Below, in pieces: positions 1-5,767 of a stretch of DNA of 5,767 bases. The DNA comes from Verrucomicrobiota bacterium. GTDB taxonomy: Bacteria; Verrucomicrobiota; Verrucomicrobiia; Verrucomicrobiales; DEV007. The stretch lies in NCBI GenBank assembly GCA_027618625.1, contig JAQCER010000270.1, positions 1-5,767 of the forward strand. The letters run 5' to 3'. The position numbers were made by a program, and so were the translations under genes. The notes beneath the pieces are model-generated. The model was not told the origin of the DNA. It searched no databases and saw nothing but the letters and a program-made list of their open reading frames with translations. Every line of letters starts with the position of its first letter. Position 1 is the stretch's first letter.

Positions 1-59
1 TGACCCGCGCCTTACAAATGAAGCCTTTTGCGGCGTCTCGCTACGATCTTCATGAATAA
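1..59 (+). CDS. Possible 3' end of an upstream gene (partial, unidentified)
   Basis: A + strand frame is open from the left edge and stops at TAA 57-59. It reads TRALQMKPFAASRYDLHE. The change from this balanced sequence to an AT-rich stretch right after the stop is what a gene end followed by a promoter region would look like. The tail is too short to assign to any family, and an open run of 19 codons can occur by chance. An internal ATG at 18 would give only a 13-residue peptide, so I prefer a C-terminus to a separate small gene. Confidence 0.3.
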   Translation, partial: TRALQMKPFAASRYDLHE

Positions 60-123
60 CCCAGGTTAACTATCGCAATTTTTATTTAGAATAGTTCTTG
101 ATAAAGAAAAGGGCCTTCCTACG
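60..123 (+). promoter_or_regulatory. AT-rich leader, candidate promoter of the regulator gene
   Basis: This stretch is clearly more AT-rich than the coding sequence around it. TAGAAT at 87-92 is a passable -10 hexamer. The best partner upstream, TTAACT at 66-71, matches four of six bases of the -35 consensus at a short 15 bp spacing, so the assignment is weak. AACTAT (68-73) and ATAGTT (91-96) form a widely spaced inverted repeat around it. The position before a transcription factor gene fits a promoter, but no start site can be read from sequence alone. Confidence 0.35.
83..108 (+). promoter_or_regulatory. Two adjacent inverted repeats, candidate Fur-family operator
   Basis: TATT-TAG-AATA (83-93) and TTCTT-GATA-AAGAA (95-108) lie one base apart, between the candidate -10 and the start codon. 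Fur-family dimers bind AT-rich inverted repeats, commonly of 7-1-7 layout, and often control their own gene. Neither repeat matches the Fur or PerR box consensus well, so the operator role is inferred from position, symmetry and composition only. Repeats this short can arise by chance in AT-rich DNA. Confidence 0.3.
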
Positions 124-125
124 GT

Positions 126-130
126 GAGGA
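126..130 (+). promoter_or_regulatory. Shine-Dalgarno sequence that decides the regulator start
   Basis: GAGGA at 126-130 sits five bases before ATG 136. It supports that ATG over the in-frame GTG at 124, which has no such sequence upstream and would itself overlap this site. It is the only convincing Shine-Dalgarno sequence among the four intact genes. Confidence 0.6.
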
Positions 131-135
131 TCAGA

Positions 136-618
136 ATGGTCACTAAAAGCGACATTACCGGTGATTCCGAAAGCACGCCCGCTCTTGAGCTTGGCGGAGA
201 GTTTCGGATGACGAAGCAGCGCCGTGAAGTTTACGAGGTGCTGATGGAGGAGCGTGATCACCCGACGGCGACGGAAGTCTTCATGCGTGCCAAAGAGCGC
301 ATGCCCAGTATTTCGCTGGCGACGGTTTACAACTGTCTGGAGACAATGAATCAGTGCGGGCTGGTCAAAAAGGTGAATCTCGACAGGTCGCCTTCCCGCT
401 ACTGCGCAAATCTCAAGGAGCACGGGCATTTTTACTGTGAAGGCTGCGGCCATGTGGAAGACATTTCGCTGAAGCCGCAGGTGGAAGCTCAGTCCGGCTT
501 CAGCCGAATGTGGAAGTTGCCCAAGGGGGTCGTTGTGGATCACTTTGAAGTGGCCATTCGTGGAACCTGCCCCGCCTGCTTAAACAAAGCAAAGGCTGCA
601 AAAGTCGCTAGCAAGTAA
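136..618 (+). CDS. Fur/PerR-family metal-dependent transcriptional regulator
   Basis: This is a 160-residue protein, a normal length for Fur-family repressors, which are cytoplasmic dimers whose DNA binding depends on a metal ion. The N-terminal winged helix (about 20-85) contains the family recognition-helix signature [12 protein letters not shown]. The C-terminal dimerisation domain has two CxxC pairs, C101/C104 in HFYCEGCG and C145/C148 in GTCPAC, the usual structural zinc site. Compared with B. subtilis PerR from memory, the region aligns without gaps at an offset of five: H42, H96, H98 and D109 match PerR H37, H91, H93 and D104, but C90 replaces D85. H136 matches a conserved Fur histidine. 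C67 and C74 are further non-structural cysteines. The Asp at 109 is PerR-like rather than Fur-like. The gene lies 97 bp before sufC on the same strand, so it probably controls the suf genes in response to iron, peroxide or Fe-S status; that is inference. A GTG at 124 would add four residues. Which subfamily (Fur, PerR or other) is not settled. Confidence 0.92.
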   Translation: MVTKSDITGDSESTPALELGGEFRMTKQRREVYEVLMEERDHPTATEVFMRAKERMPSISLATVYNCLETMNQCGLVKKVNLDRSPSRYCANLKEHGHFYCEGCGHVEDISLKPQVEAQSGFSRMWKLPKGVVVDHFEVAIRGTCPACLNKAKAAKVASK

Positions 619-715
619 CCGTTCTTTTTCCCGATCCGGCCTGCTCCAGGAGTGGGCTGCAGTGAGTGGTGGACGGGCATCGCTCACATTTTACCAAATA
701 AATAAAGTCAGACGC

Positions 716-1498
716 ATGGAAGCACAGACGCAATCGCAACAGATGAAACTTGAAATCAAAGATCTGCACGCAAGGATTGATGGCCAGGAAATTCTCAAGG
801 GGCTCAGCCTCGATATTCCGAAGGGGGAAGTGCATGCCATCATGGGCCCTAACGGCTCTGGCAAGAGCACGTTGTCCAAAGTTCTTGCCGGTCATGATGA
901 CTACGAAGTCACTGGCGGTGAGGTCCTGATGGACGGGGTGAACCTTCTGGAGATGCCAGCCGATGAGCGTTCCCGGGCGGGCCTGTTCATGGCGTTCCAG
1001 TATCCGGTTGAGATTCCGGGTGTGAGCAATGCGAACTTTATTCGTGCCGCTCTTCAAGCTCGATTGCCCAATGGTGAGGAGCTGGACGCCGTTGACTTTT
1101 ACAAGGCTCTTTATGCGAAGATGGACGAGCTGGAAATTGATCGAAAGTTCACGGCCCGCTCAGTAAACGAAGGCTATTCCGGTGGTGAGAAGAAGCGGAA
1201 CGAGATTCTGCAAATGGCGATGCTTGAGCCCTTCTACTGCGTGCTCGATGAGACGGACAGTGGTCTGGATATCGATGCGCTGAAGATCGTTGCCAAGGGA
1301 GTGAATGCGATGCGTTCACCTTACCGTGGATTTCTGGTGATCACCCACTACCAGCGACTCCTGGACTATATCGAGCCCGATCACGTCCACGTGATGGTCA
1401 ATGGTCGTATCGTCCGCAGTGGTGGCAAGGGACTTGCTCTCGAACTCGAAGAGAAGGGCTACGACTGGGTCAGGGACGAGCTCGCAGTGACTGCGTAA
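716..1498 (+). CDS. sufC: SufC, ATPase of the SufBCD Fe-S cluster assembly complex
   Basis: SufC is a cytoplasmic ABC-type ATPase that binds SufB and SufD and drives the rearrangement in which Fe-S clusters form on SufBC2D. From ATG 716 the protein has 260 residues; E. coli SufC has 248. Visible motifs are Walker [10 protein letters not shown] at 44-52 (Lys50), the Q-loop glutamine Q95 in the SufC-typical stretch [15 protein letters not shown], the ABC signature YSGGEKKR at 154-161, Walker [11 protein letters not shown] at 176-185 with catalytic E179, and the H-loop histidine H211 in ITHYQR. SufC proteins usually read DESDSGLD, so Thr180 is a mild variant. There are no membrane segments. The start is uncertain: ATG 743 gives 251 residues, begins [12 protein letters not shown] and fits the family N-terminus best, while GTG 662 would add an unlikely 18 residues. 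Neither ATG has a Shine-Dalgarno sequence. The 97 bp gap after the regulator could hold a separate promoter, but I see no clear one. sufB follows after 60 bp. Confidence 0.97.
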   Translation: MEAQTQSQQMKLEIKDLHARIDGQEILKGLSLDIPKGEVHAIMGPNGSGKSTLSKVLAGHDDYEVTGGEVLMDGVNLLEMPADERSRAGLFMAFQYPVEIPGVSNANFIRAALQARLPNGEELDAVDFYKALYAKMDELEIDRKFTARSVNEGYSGGEKKRNEILQMAMLEPFYCVLDETDSGLDIDALKIVAKGVNAMRSPYRGFLVITHYQRLLDYIEPDHVHVMVNGRIVRSGGKGLALELEEKGYDWVRDELAVTA

Positions 1499-1558
1499 AT
1501 CCTCGGTGCTTCCCTCCTTTTCGCCCACTTTATTACGAAACATTCACCGAATCCAACC

Positions 1559-2980
1559 ATGATCGACGAAGTCCAAACAGTAAAGAACATCGCCAGTGAG
1601 AAAGACGCCATTGGCGACTTCCGTTTCCCTGAGCGGCATAAGTTTGATGCGGGCTATGGTCTGACATCGAAGACGGTCGACTACATTTCCGACGTCAAGG
1701 ATGATCCGGATTGGGTGCGCGCGTTCCGTCACAAGGCGCTTGCTGCCTTTGAGGAAATGCCGATGCCCACTCACTGGGCGACTAAGGATCTCGAATCGAT
1801 CGATTTCGATAAGATCCGCTACTATCTGGCATCCGGTGAAGCGCCAAAGCGCAGCTGGGACGATGTTCCGGAAGATGTGAAGCGCACTTTTGAGCGCCTC
1901 GGAATTCCCGAACAGGAACGCAAGTTCCTTGCCGGTGTAGAAGCCCAGTACGACAGCGAGGCCGCCTATTCCAATGTGAAGCAAGCGGTCACGGATCAGG
2001 GTGTTATTTTCGTCAACAGCACCGAAGGCTTGAAGCAGCACGAAGACGTGTTTCGCAAGTGGTTCGGCAAGGTCATTCCTACACGCGACAACAAATTTTC
2101 GGCGCTGAACAGCGCCGTCTTCAGCGGTGGCAGCTTCATTTATGTTCCGCCGGGCGTGAAGGTGAAGCATCCGTTGCAGGCGTATTTTCGCATCAACTCC
2201 GAGAACTTCGGCCAGTTCGAGCGCACGCTGATCATCGTCGATGAAGGAGCCGAAGTGATGTATATGGAAGGTTGCACGGCACCGAAGTTCGAAACATCCA
2301 CGCTGCATAGCGCCGTGGTGGAACTGGTGGCGATGAAGGATGCGAAGATTCAGTACGTGACCGTCCAGAACTGGAGCTCGAACGTTTTCAATCTGGTGAC
2401 TAAGCGTGGTGTTGCGCACGAAAACGCTGAGATCCGCTGGATCGACTGCAACATTGGCTCCCGCCTGACGATGAAGTATCCGGGAGTGGTAATGAAAGGT
2501 CGCAAGGCGCGTGGTGAGGTCATTTCGATCGCACTCGCGAACACTGGACAGCATCAGGACACTGGCGCGAAAATGATTCACGCTGCGGACGAGACCACGA
2601 GCAATGTGATTTCCAAGAGCATCAGTATCGGAGAAGGCCGCTCGACTTATCGTGGGCAGGTGCACATTCCCAAGCATCTGAAAGGCTGCAAGAACAACAC
2701 AGAGTGCGATGCACTGCTGATCAACTCCAGCAGCCGCACCGACACCTATCCGGCGATCACCGTGCGCGGCAATGATCATGCCACACAGCATGAAGCCAGT
2801 GTCAGCCAAGTCAGTCAGGATCAGATCTTTTACATGAAGCAACGTGGACTCAGTGAAGCCGAGGCAATGAGCCTCAGTGTAAATGGATTCATCAACGATC
2901 TCGTGCGTGAGTTTCCAATGGAATACAGCGTCGAACTCAAGCGATTGATCGATCTCGAGATGGAAGGCTCGGTCGGCTAG
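1559..2980 (+). CDS. sufB: SufB, Fe-S cluster scaffold subunit of SufBC2D
   Basis: SufB is the scaffold on which the nascent Fe-S cluster forms, using persulfide sulfur from the SufS system. The protein has 473 residues, within the usual SufB range. It has an N-terminal helical part (about 1-130), a central right-handed parallel beta-helix core (about 150-410) and a C-terminal helical SufC-binding region (about 415-470). Diagnostic stretches are [26 protein letters not shown] with C239 (E. coli C254), and [10 protein letters not shown] with C383. C383 matches E. coli SufB C405, and E412 in QHEAS matches E434; both are implicated in cluster assembly, and the 29-residue spacing is the same. The C-terminal [16 protein letters not shown] is also typical. 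ATG 1559 is the first start in frame and begins MIDEVQTV; it has no Shine-Dalgarno sequence. sufD follows after 61 bp. The strand opposite is open for a long way (1544-2842), which I regard as a codon-bias shadow. Confidence 0.97.
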   Translation: MIDEVQTVKNIASEKDAIGDFRFPERHKFDAGYGLTSKTVDYISDVKDDPDWVRAFRHKALAAFEEMPMPTHWATKDLESIDFDKIRYYLASGEAPKRSWDDVPEDVKRTFERLGIPEQERKFLAGVEAQYDSEAAYSNVKQAVTDQGVIFVNSTEGLKQHEDVFRKWFGKVIPTRDNKFSALNSAVFSGGSFIYVPPGVKVKHPLQAYFRINSENFGQFERTLIIVDEGAEVMYMEGCTAPKFETSTLHSAVVELVAMKDAKIQYVTVQNWSSNVFNLVTKRGVAHENAEIRWIDCNIGSRLTMKYPGVVMKGRKARGEVISIALANTGQHQDTGAKMIHAADETTSNVISKSISIGEGRSTYRGQVHIPKHLKGCKNNTECDALLINSSSRTDTYPAITVRGNDHATQHEASVSQVSQDQIFYMKQRGLSEAEAMSLSVNGFINDLVREFPMEYSVELKRLIDLEMEGSVG

Positions 2981-3041
2981 GACTGACAGCGGAGCCGCAG
3001 GTTACAGATAAGACTCAATACCCTACAACGATACAGCATTC

Positions 3042-4406
3042 ATGATCGACGCCCTTGCAGAAGCACCCGGCTCAATGGATAGCGAGACAGAGGAATCACG
3101 CGCCATTGGCGGTTTTGGCAGTATTAGCAGTGCTTTTGAAACGAAACCAGAATGGGAAAATGGCAACCTGCCAGAATGGTTCACCAAAGCCAGGGAAGAG
3201 GCATGGAATGAGTTTCTTCGCTTGCCGATGCCTGGTCGCAAGGACGAATCGTGGCGCTTTGCGAATGTGAAGCTGCATGATTTTTCGTCATTCCAAGCCT
3301 TCGAGGCGGATGCGGATCAAATCGAGGAACTGATCGAAAGATCGCACGGACTGGCGGAATCTTCAGCGCGTGTGATTTTTGTGAACGGTCGTATGGTGAA
3401 GATCGATGCTGGAAGTGACGGTGTCGTTTGCCTGCCTTTGGTCGATGCGCTTGCCGAATACGGCGCGGTGATCGAGAACCACTTCATGAACCGCCAGGGA
3501 CAACTGGGTGGGCGTAAGTTTGCCGCGCTGCATGCTGCGCGGTCGGACTCGGGCGTCTTTGTCTACGTGTCGAAGGGCGTGGAAGTGGCACATCCTGTGG
3601 AAGTTTTCCACTGGGTGGTTGGTGACAATGCAACCGCATTTCCGCACACGCTGGTCGTCACAGAGCAGAACGCCAGCGTGTCTGTCGTCGAACATTTTCA
3701 GTCGGCAAATGACGACGAAGCTGGATTCGCAGTCGGTGCCGTGAAACTAGTGGCGAATACTGGCAGCCGAATCAATTACGTGGGATCGCAGCGATGGGGC
3801 AGCAAAGTGAAGGCTGTGAATCTGGCGCTCACCGAAGTGGGGCGCGATGCATCGGTCACTGGTTGCATTGCGCAACTCGGCTCCGCCTGGTGCCGAAGCG
3901 AGGCAGTGAGCCATCTCAATGGGCCAGGGGCTAACAGCGACATGATTTCGGTTGCCATCGCAAATGGCGACCAAGAGATCGATCAGCGGACGCTCCAGCA
4001 CCACGCTCAGCCAAGTACCACCAGCAATCTGCTATATAAGAATGCGCTCTACGGTCGGTCGCGCTCGATCTTTGCCGGCCTCATTCAGGTCGATCAAGGT
4101 GCCCACCAGACAGACGCATACCAACCCTGCCGCAACCTGCTGCTCAGCGATGAAGTCGAAGCCAACTCCATGCCCGGCCTCGAGATAAACGCCGATGGTG
4201 TCAAGTGCAGTCACGGTTCCACGTCCTCGCAGATCGACGACGACGAGATCTTTTACTTCGTCGCTCGCGGGATCACACCACGCATCGCCCGCAAGCTGAT
4301 TGCCATCGGCTTCAGCACCGAGCCGATCCAACGCCTCAAGAACGAAGCGATCGAAGAATTGCTCGTGGCACAGATCGGGCAGCGGTTCGAAGACGTGACA
4401 CAGTAG
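3042..4406 (+). CDS. sufD: SufD, SufB-paralogous subunit of SufBC2D
   Basis: SufD pairs with SufB and with one SufC to complete the SufBC2D scaffold and is linked to iron acquisition during cluster assembly. The protein has 454 residues, similar to other SufD proteins. The N-terminal helical domain contains the family stretch LPMPGRKDESWRFANV (about 61-76), in which SufD proteins typically carry P-x-x-x-x-E-x-W-R/K. A beta-helix core follows (about 130-390). The C-terminal signature VKCSHGSTSSQIDDDEIFY includes C389 and H391, equivalent to E. coli SufD C358 and H360, the residue implicated in cluster formation. The helix after it (ARGITPRIARKLI) is the SufC-binding segment. ATG 3042 begins MIDALAEA; a second in-frame ATG twelve codons in is possible. 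There is no Shine-Dalgarno sequence. It is the last intact gene of the cluster: 20 bp after its stop begins the remnant of a gene on the opposite strand, so any sufS, sufE or sufA of this organism must lie elsewhere. Confidence 0.96.
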   Translation: MIDALAEAPGSMDSETEESRAIGGFGSISSAFETKPEWENGNLPEWFTKAREEAWNEFLRLPMPGRKDESWRFANVKLHDFSSFQAFEADADQIEELIERSHGLAESSARVIFVNGRMVKIDAGSDGVVCLPLVDALAEYGAVIENHFMNRQGQLGGRKFAALHAARSDSGVFVYVSKGVEVAHPVEVFHWVVGDNATAFPHTLVVTEQNASVSVVEHFQSANDDEAGFAVGAVKLVANTGSRINYVGSQRWGSKVKAVNLALTEVGRDASVTGCIAQLGSAWCRSEAVSHLNGPGANSDMISVAIANGDQEIDQRTLQHHAQPSTTSNLLYKNALYGRSRSIFAGLIQVDQGAHQTDAYQPCRNLLLSDEVEANSMPGLEINADGVKCSHGSTSSQIDDDEIFYFVARGITPRIARKLIAIGFSTEPIQRLKNEAIEELLVAQIGQRFEDVTQ

Positions 4407-4429
4407 CGGTGTTCATAAAGCTCTGATCA

Positions 4430-4449
4430 GGCGGCAAGCCATTGTCGCC
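4430..4449 (+). terminator. Weak hairpin after sufD, possible transcription terminator
   Basis: GGCGGCAA (4430-4437) and TTGTCGCC (4442-4449) can form an eight-pair stem with one G-U pair and a four-base loop, 24 bases after the sufD stop. The T-rich run that would favour intrinsic termination (TTTTCTTTTC, 4461-4470) starts about ten bases after the stem rather than directly after it, so this is a poor match to a rho-independent terminator. The bases also belong to the decayed uvrA fragment on the other strand, so the symmetry may be accidental. Confidence 0.3.
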
Positions 4450-4478
4450 AGAATCTCCGCTTTTCTTTTCTGGCCCCG

Positions 4479-4520
4479 GATCGATCGATCGACTGATTCA
4501 ACGGCAGATCCAGATCGATC
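4479..4520. repeat. GATC cluster with a short tetranucleotide run
   Basis: Six GATC sites fall within 42 bases (starting at 4479, 4483, 4487, 4507, 4513 and 4517), three of them in tandem. On the minus strand the tandem run lies exactly where the uvrA-like frame is lost. Dropping one unit puts GP..KKSG, a shortened likeness of the UvrA P-loop, back into frame. Replication slippage in this run is therefore a plausible cause of one of the frameshifts. Confidence 0.45.
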
Positions 4521-4739
4521 CCCTTCAAATTGTTCTGCCAAACCCCGCGAATTTCAATCGTCCCTGTCTGCGCCGATATGCGTGCATCGCCCTTCTTCGC
4601 AGCAGCCTTCTTCTTGTGAGGGCTTACAGCTTTGCGGGTTGCGGATTTTTTCCTGGACGATTTTGGCGATGGCATGTGCGACGCAGAGACTCTTAGCGGA
4701 TACGCCAGAAAGCAAGCGTTGGGACAAAACTGGATTTAC

Positions 4740-4764
4740 CCTTTGTATCCCATCCTTTGTATCC
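4740..4764. repeat. 11 bp direct repeat, two copies
   Basis: CCTTTGTATCC occurs at 4740-4750 and again at 4754-4764, separated by CAT, giving a 14-base period. A degenerate inverted copy (GGGACAAA, 4721-4728, against TTTGTATCCC with a two-base bulge) lies just to the left. Exact copies this close are unlikely by chance. Their place beside a hairpin and a RAYT gene suggests a repeated extragenic element, but only genome-wide copy number could show that. Confidence 0.65.
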
Positions 4765-4767
4765 AGT

Positions 4768-4786
4768 GCGCCCGGCTTGGCCGCGC
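4768..4786. repeat. Bulged GC-rich hairpin, REP-like
   Basis: GCGC-CC-GGC (4768-4776) pairs with GCC-GCGC (4780-4786) around a TTG loop, giving seven GC pairs with a two-base bulge on one arm. Short GC-rich imperfect palindromes with a bulge are the form of REP sequences handled by RAYT transposases, and a RAYT gene ends 117 bp to the right. I see no clear guide tetranucleotide of the GTAG type beside it, so the REP identity is tentative. Confidence 0.4.
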
Positions 4787-4902
4787 TTTCTGTCCACGGA
4801 ACATGCGCTGCGATGAAAAAGCGCCTCGAAGGAGAGATTCACAACTCCATCCACCAGCTGAATGTTCCGCCGTTAGGAGTACTCTGAACCTTTTTGGCTC
4901 AA

Positions 4903-5767
4903 TCATTTTGCCAAGTCCCCGCGAAGATCCCGCAAAGTATGAAGCACGCCCATAGCCGCCTTCGGCACTCGGGCACCGCGCGTTCGCTTCACGCCCATCC
5001 GCACTCGATTCTTCTCAAACACCGACTCCACAAATGCTGCGCGCCCAATGCCAGCCCGTCCACAACATACCGAATCTTGTGCCGCAACACCGCAGGCGCA
5101 GGCAACTCAAAATTACGCGCCTTTTCGGCCTCAAATTCTTCCGGCGTCAGCCCCATGCGCACCACTCGATCCTCCTCATCACGCAACTGCCGCCCTTCTT
5201 CCATCAGCAGTTGCCGATACCGACGATGCACCTTCTTCCACGCCTCGCCATCACGACGCGGCGCGTCCGATTCCCCCAGCACCTCATACACCCCATTGCG
5301 CGCAATCCCCTGGCCTTTCAACGCCTCCGCATACCCGCACCACCGCCACTCACGTGGATCCTTCACAATTCCCGCCCTTACCGCATTCAAATCGATATAC
5401 GCCGCCACGGTGGCCAGCACTCCAGGCTCACCCTGCACTAACACACTCTTAAATCGATCCTCCCACAGTGGCCCTTTGCGCTCACTACGAAGATTATACC
5501 ACTGGCTGAACCGCTGCTTGATCTCCCCCACAAACGAAGACAAATCATACAGTCGATCCAGGTACGGACGCTTGAATCGCTCGATCTGCTCCTCCGTCGT
5601 CAGGGTAGGATTCTCCATCGCAAACAAATCCTCCTCTTCAACCGCTTCCTCCACTCCAGCAGTCGGTTCCAACTCATCATCAGCCTCCCGCCCCCGAATC
5701 ACCTTCAACATCTTCCCAATCCCATCCAGCGCATCCGCCGCATACAAAGGCTTCAACCGATCCAGAA
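4903..5767 (-). pseudogene. RAYT / IS200-like Y1 transposase, 5'-truncated by the window edge, frameshifted
   Basis: The minus-strand frame is open at the right edge of the window and ends at TGA 4989-4991. RAYT proteins are single-strand HUH nucleases of the Y1 transposase family that act on REP-type palindromes. Recognisable parts are the helix EIKQRFSQWYNLRSERKGP, then LWEDRFKSVLV, then AAYIDLNAVRAGIVKDP, whose Tyr (codon 5397-5399) is the expected catalytic tyrosine, and the C-terminal LRHKIRYVVDGLALG. The HUH histidines should lie upstream, outside the window. A strongly acidic linker (coded at about 5607-5693, with EEAVEEEDLF) precedes the catalytic helix. The family C-terminus continues in another frame as FVESVFEKNR through TLRDLRGDLAK to TGA 4903-4905. 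The switch lies at a (GC)3 run (5039-5044); removing one GC restores GLALGAAFVES. As written, the last 45 codons are replaced by 17 unrelated ones. It is probably a recent pseudogene, or a sequencing error. No start codon can be assigned, since the frame continues beyond the edge. Confidence 0.8.

Larger units (their letters stand above)
4427..4675 (-). pseudogene. uvrA: Decaying 5' fragment of a uvrA-like gene
   Basis: The minus-strand frame from ATG 4675 encodes 82 residues. Residues 5-28 form a Lys/Ser/Ala-rich basic tail (KKSATRK, HKKKAAAKK). Residues 40-61, with IEIRGVWQNNLKGIDLDLP in their middle, match the start of the first ATP-binding domain of UvrA, the DNA-damage recognition ATPase of nucleotide excision repair, where IRGARQNNLKNIDLDIP-like text leads into the P-loop. 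UvrA proteins normally run to over 900 residues. Here the match stops just before Walker A, at a (CGAT)3 run (4480-4491). Beyond it, traces survive in broken frames: GGGCCA, AAAAGC and CTGGCG stand where GPSGSGKSSLA would be coded, and LAA closes the frame directly before TGA. The remaining uvrA sequence is absent, because sufD ends 20 bp further on. I read it as a pseudogene left by deletion and small indels. An 82-residue basic protein is a less likely alternative. Confidence 0.7.
4676..4902. other. Non-coding stretch with repeats between the uvrA remnant and the transposase
   Basis: About 230 bases without a credible gene. Several + strand frames are open together here and encode mutually unrelated low-quality peptides, which is typical of non-coding DNA. 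The stretch holds a direct repeat (4740-4764), a bulged GC-rich hairpin (4768-4786), a 7 bp inverted repeat ACTGGAT/ATCCAGT (4729-4735 and 4761-4767) and an 8 bp inverted repeat CGGAACAT/ATGTTCCG (4797-4804 and 4862-4869). The upstream part would have held the uvrA promoter; I see no clear -10/-35 pair. As it directly follows the 3' end of a RAYT gene, it may contain the repeats that such proteins act on. Confidence 0.5.

Noticed and set aside
124..135. GTG 124 as the regulator start
   Set aside because: It would place the start on top of the GAGGA sequence that fits ATG 136 and adds only four residues without family support.
662..715. GTG 662 as the sufC start
   Set aside because: It adds 18 residues with no counterpart in SufC proteins and has no Shine-Dalgarno sequence.
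608..1057. Minus-strand frame (149 codons) across the regulator-sufC gap
   Set aside because: Mostly antisense to sufC with no domain-like content.
1544..2842. Long minus-strand open frame (432 codons) opposite sufB
   Set aside because: It lies almost wholly within the well-supported sufB gene, its protein has no recognisable domain, and codon bias in GC-rich genes commonly leaves the antisense frame open.
2989..2998. GCGGAGCCGC palindrome in the sufB-sufD gap
   Set aside because: Four-pair arms with a two-base loop are too short for a stable hairpin and there is no T-run; likely chance.
4797..4869. 8 bp inverted repeat CGGAACAT/ATGTTCCG as transposon ends
   Set aside because: Arms of 8 bp spaced 57 bp apart are close to chance expectation in this length, and Y1/RAYT elements do not use terminal inverted repeats of that kind.
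4442..4955. Three overlapping + strand frames of 84-107 codons after sufD
   Set aside because: They encode unrelated peptides in different frames over the same DNA, lack Shine-Dalgarno sequences and cross the uvrA remnant and the repeats.
5034..5452. Two overlapping + strand frames rich in Pro, His, Arg and Thr
   Set aside because: Both lie opposite the transposase gene, whose protein matches a known family; their composition is that of antisense shadow.

Overview
The window holds a short Fe-S cluster assembly operon preceded by its own Fur/PerR-family regulator, all on the + strand: fur-like (136-618), sufC (716-1498), sufB (1559-2980), sufD (3042-4406). The SUF proteins are full length and keep their key residues. 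Base composition is moderately GC-rich. The three suf genes have no clear Shine-Dalgarno sequence. The right-hand transposase-like gene resembles the long RAYT proteins that are common in Verrucomicrobiota. From these points I infer a member of Verrucomicrobiota or a close PVC-group relative; this rests on recognition from memory, not on a search.

Layout: 1-59 may be the 3' end of an upstream + strand gene. 60-135 is an AT-rich leader with two small adjacent inverted repeats, a candidate promoter/operator for the regulator. 136-4406 is the regulator-sufCBD cluster, with gaps of 97, 60 and 61 bp. SufC is the ATPase, and SufB and SufD are the paired beta-helix scaffold proteins; together they form the SufBC2D complex that builds Fe-S clusters. 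No sulfur donor (sufS/sufE/sufU) or carrier (sufA) lies in the window.

After sufD the character changes. 4427-4675 (minus) is the decaying 5' end of a uvrA-like gene that loses its homology at the Walker A loop. 4676-4902 is non-coding and carries a direct repeat and a GC-rich bulged hairpin. 4903-5767 (minus) is the C-terminal part of a RAYT/IS200-like (Y1) transposase. It runs off the right edge and is frameshifted near its 3' end. The right quarter therefore looks like a site of gene decay and mobile-element activity beside an intact housekeeping operon.

The most interesting point is the regulator. It aligns without gaps to PerR across the metal-binding region, as I recall that sequence. 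It keeps the H37, H91, H93 and D104 equivalents but has cysteine where PerR has D85, and it has two further non-structural cysteines. Placed directly before sufCBD, it could be a Fur-type sensor of iron, redox or Fe-S status doing the job that SufR or IscR does elsewhere. I found no wholly new system, CRISPR array or RNA gene.
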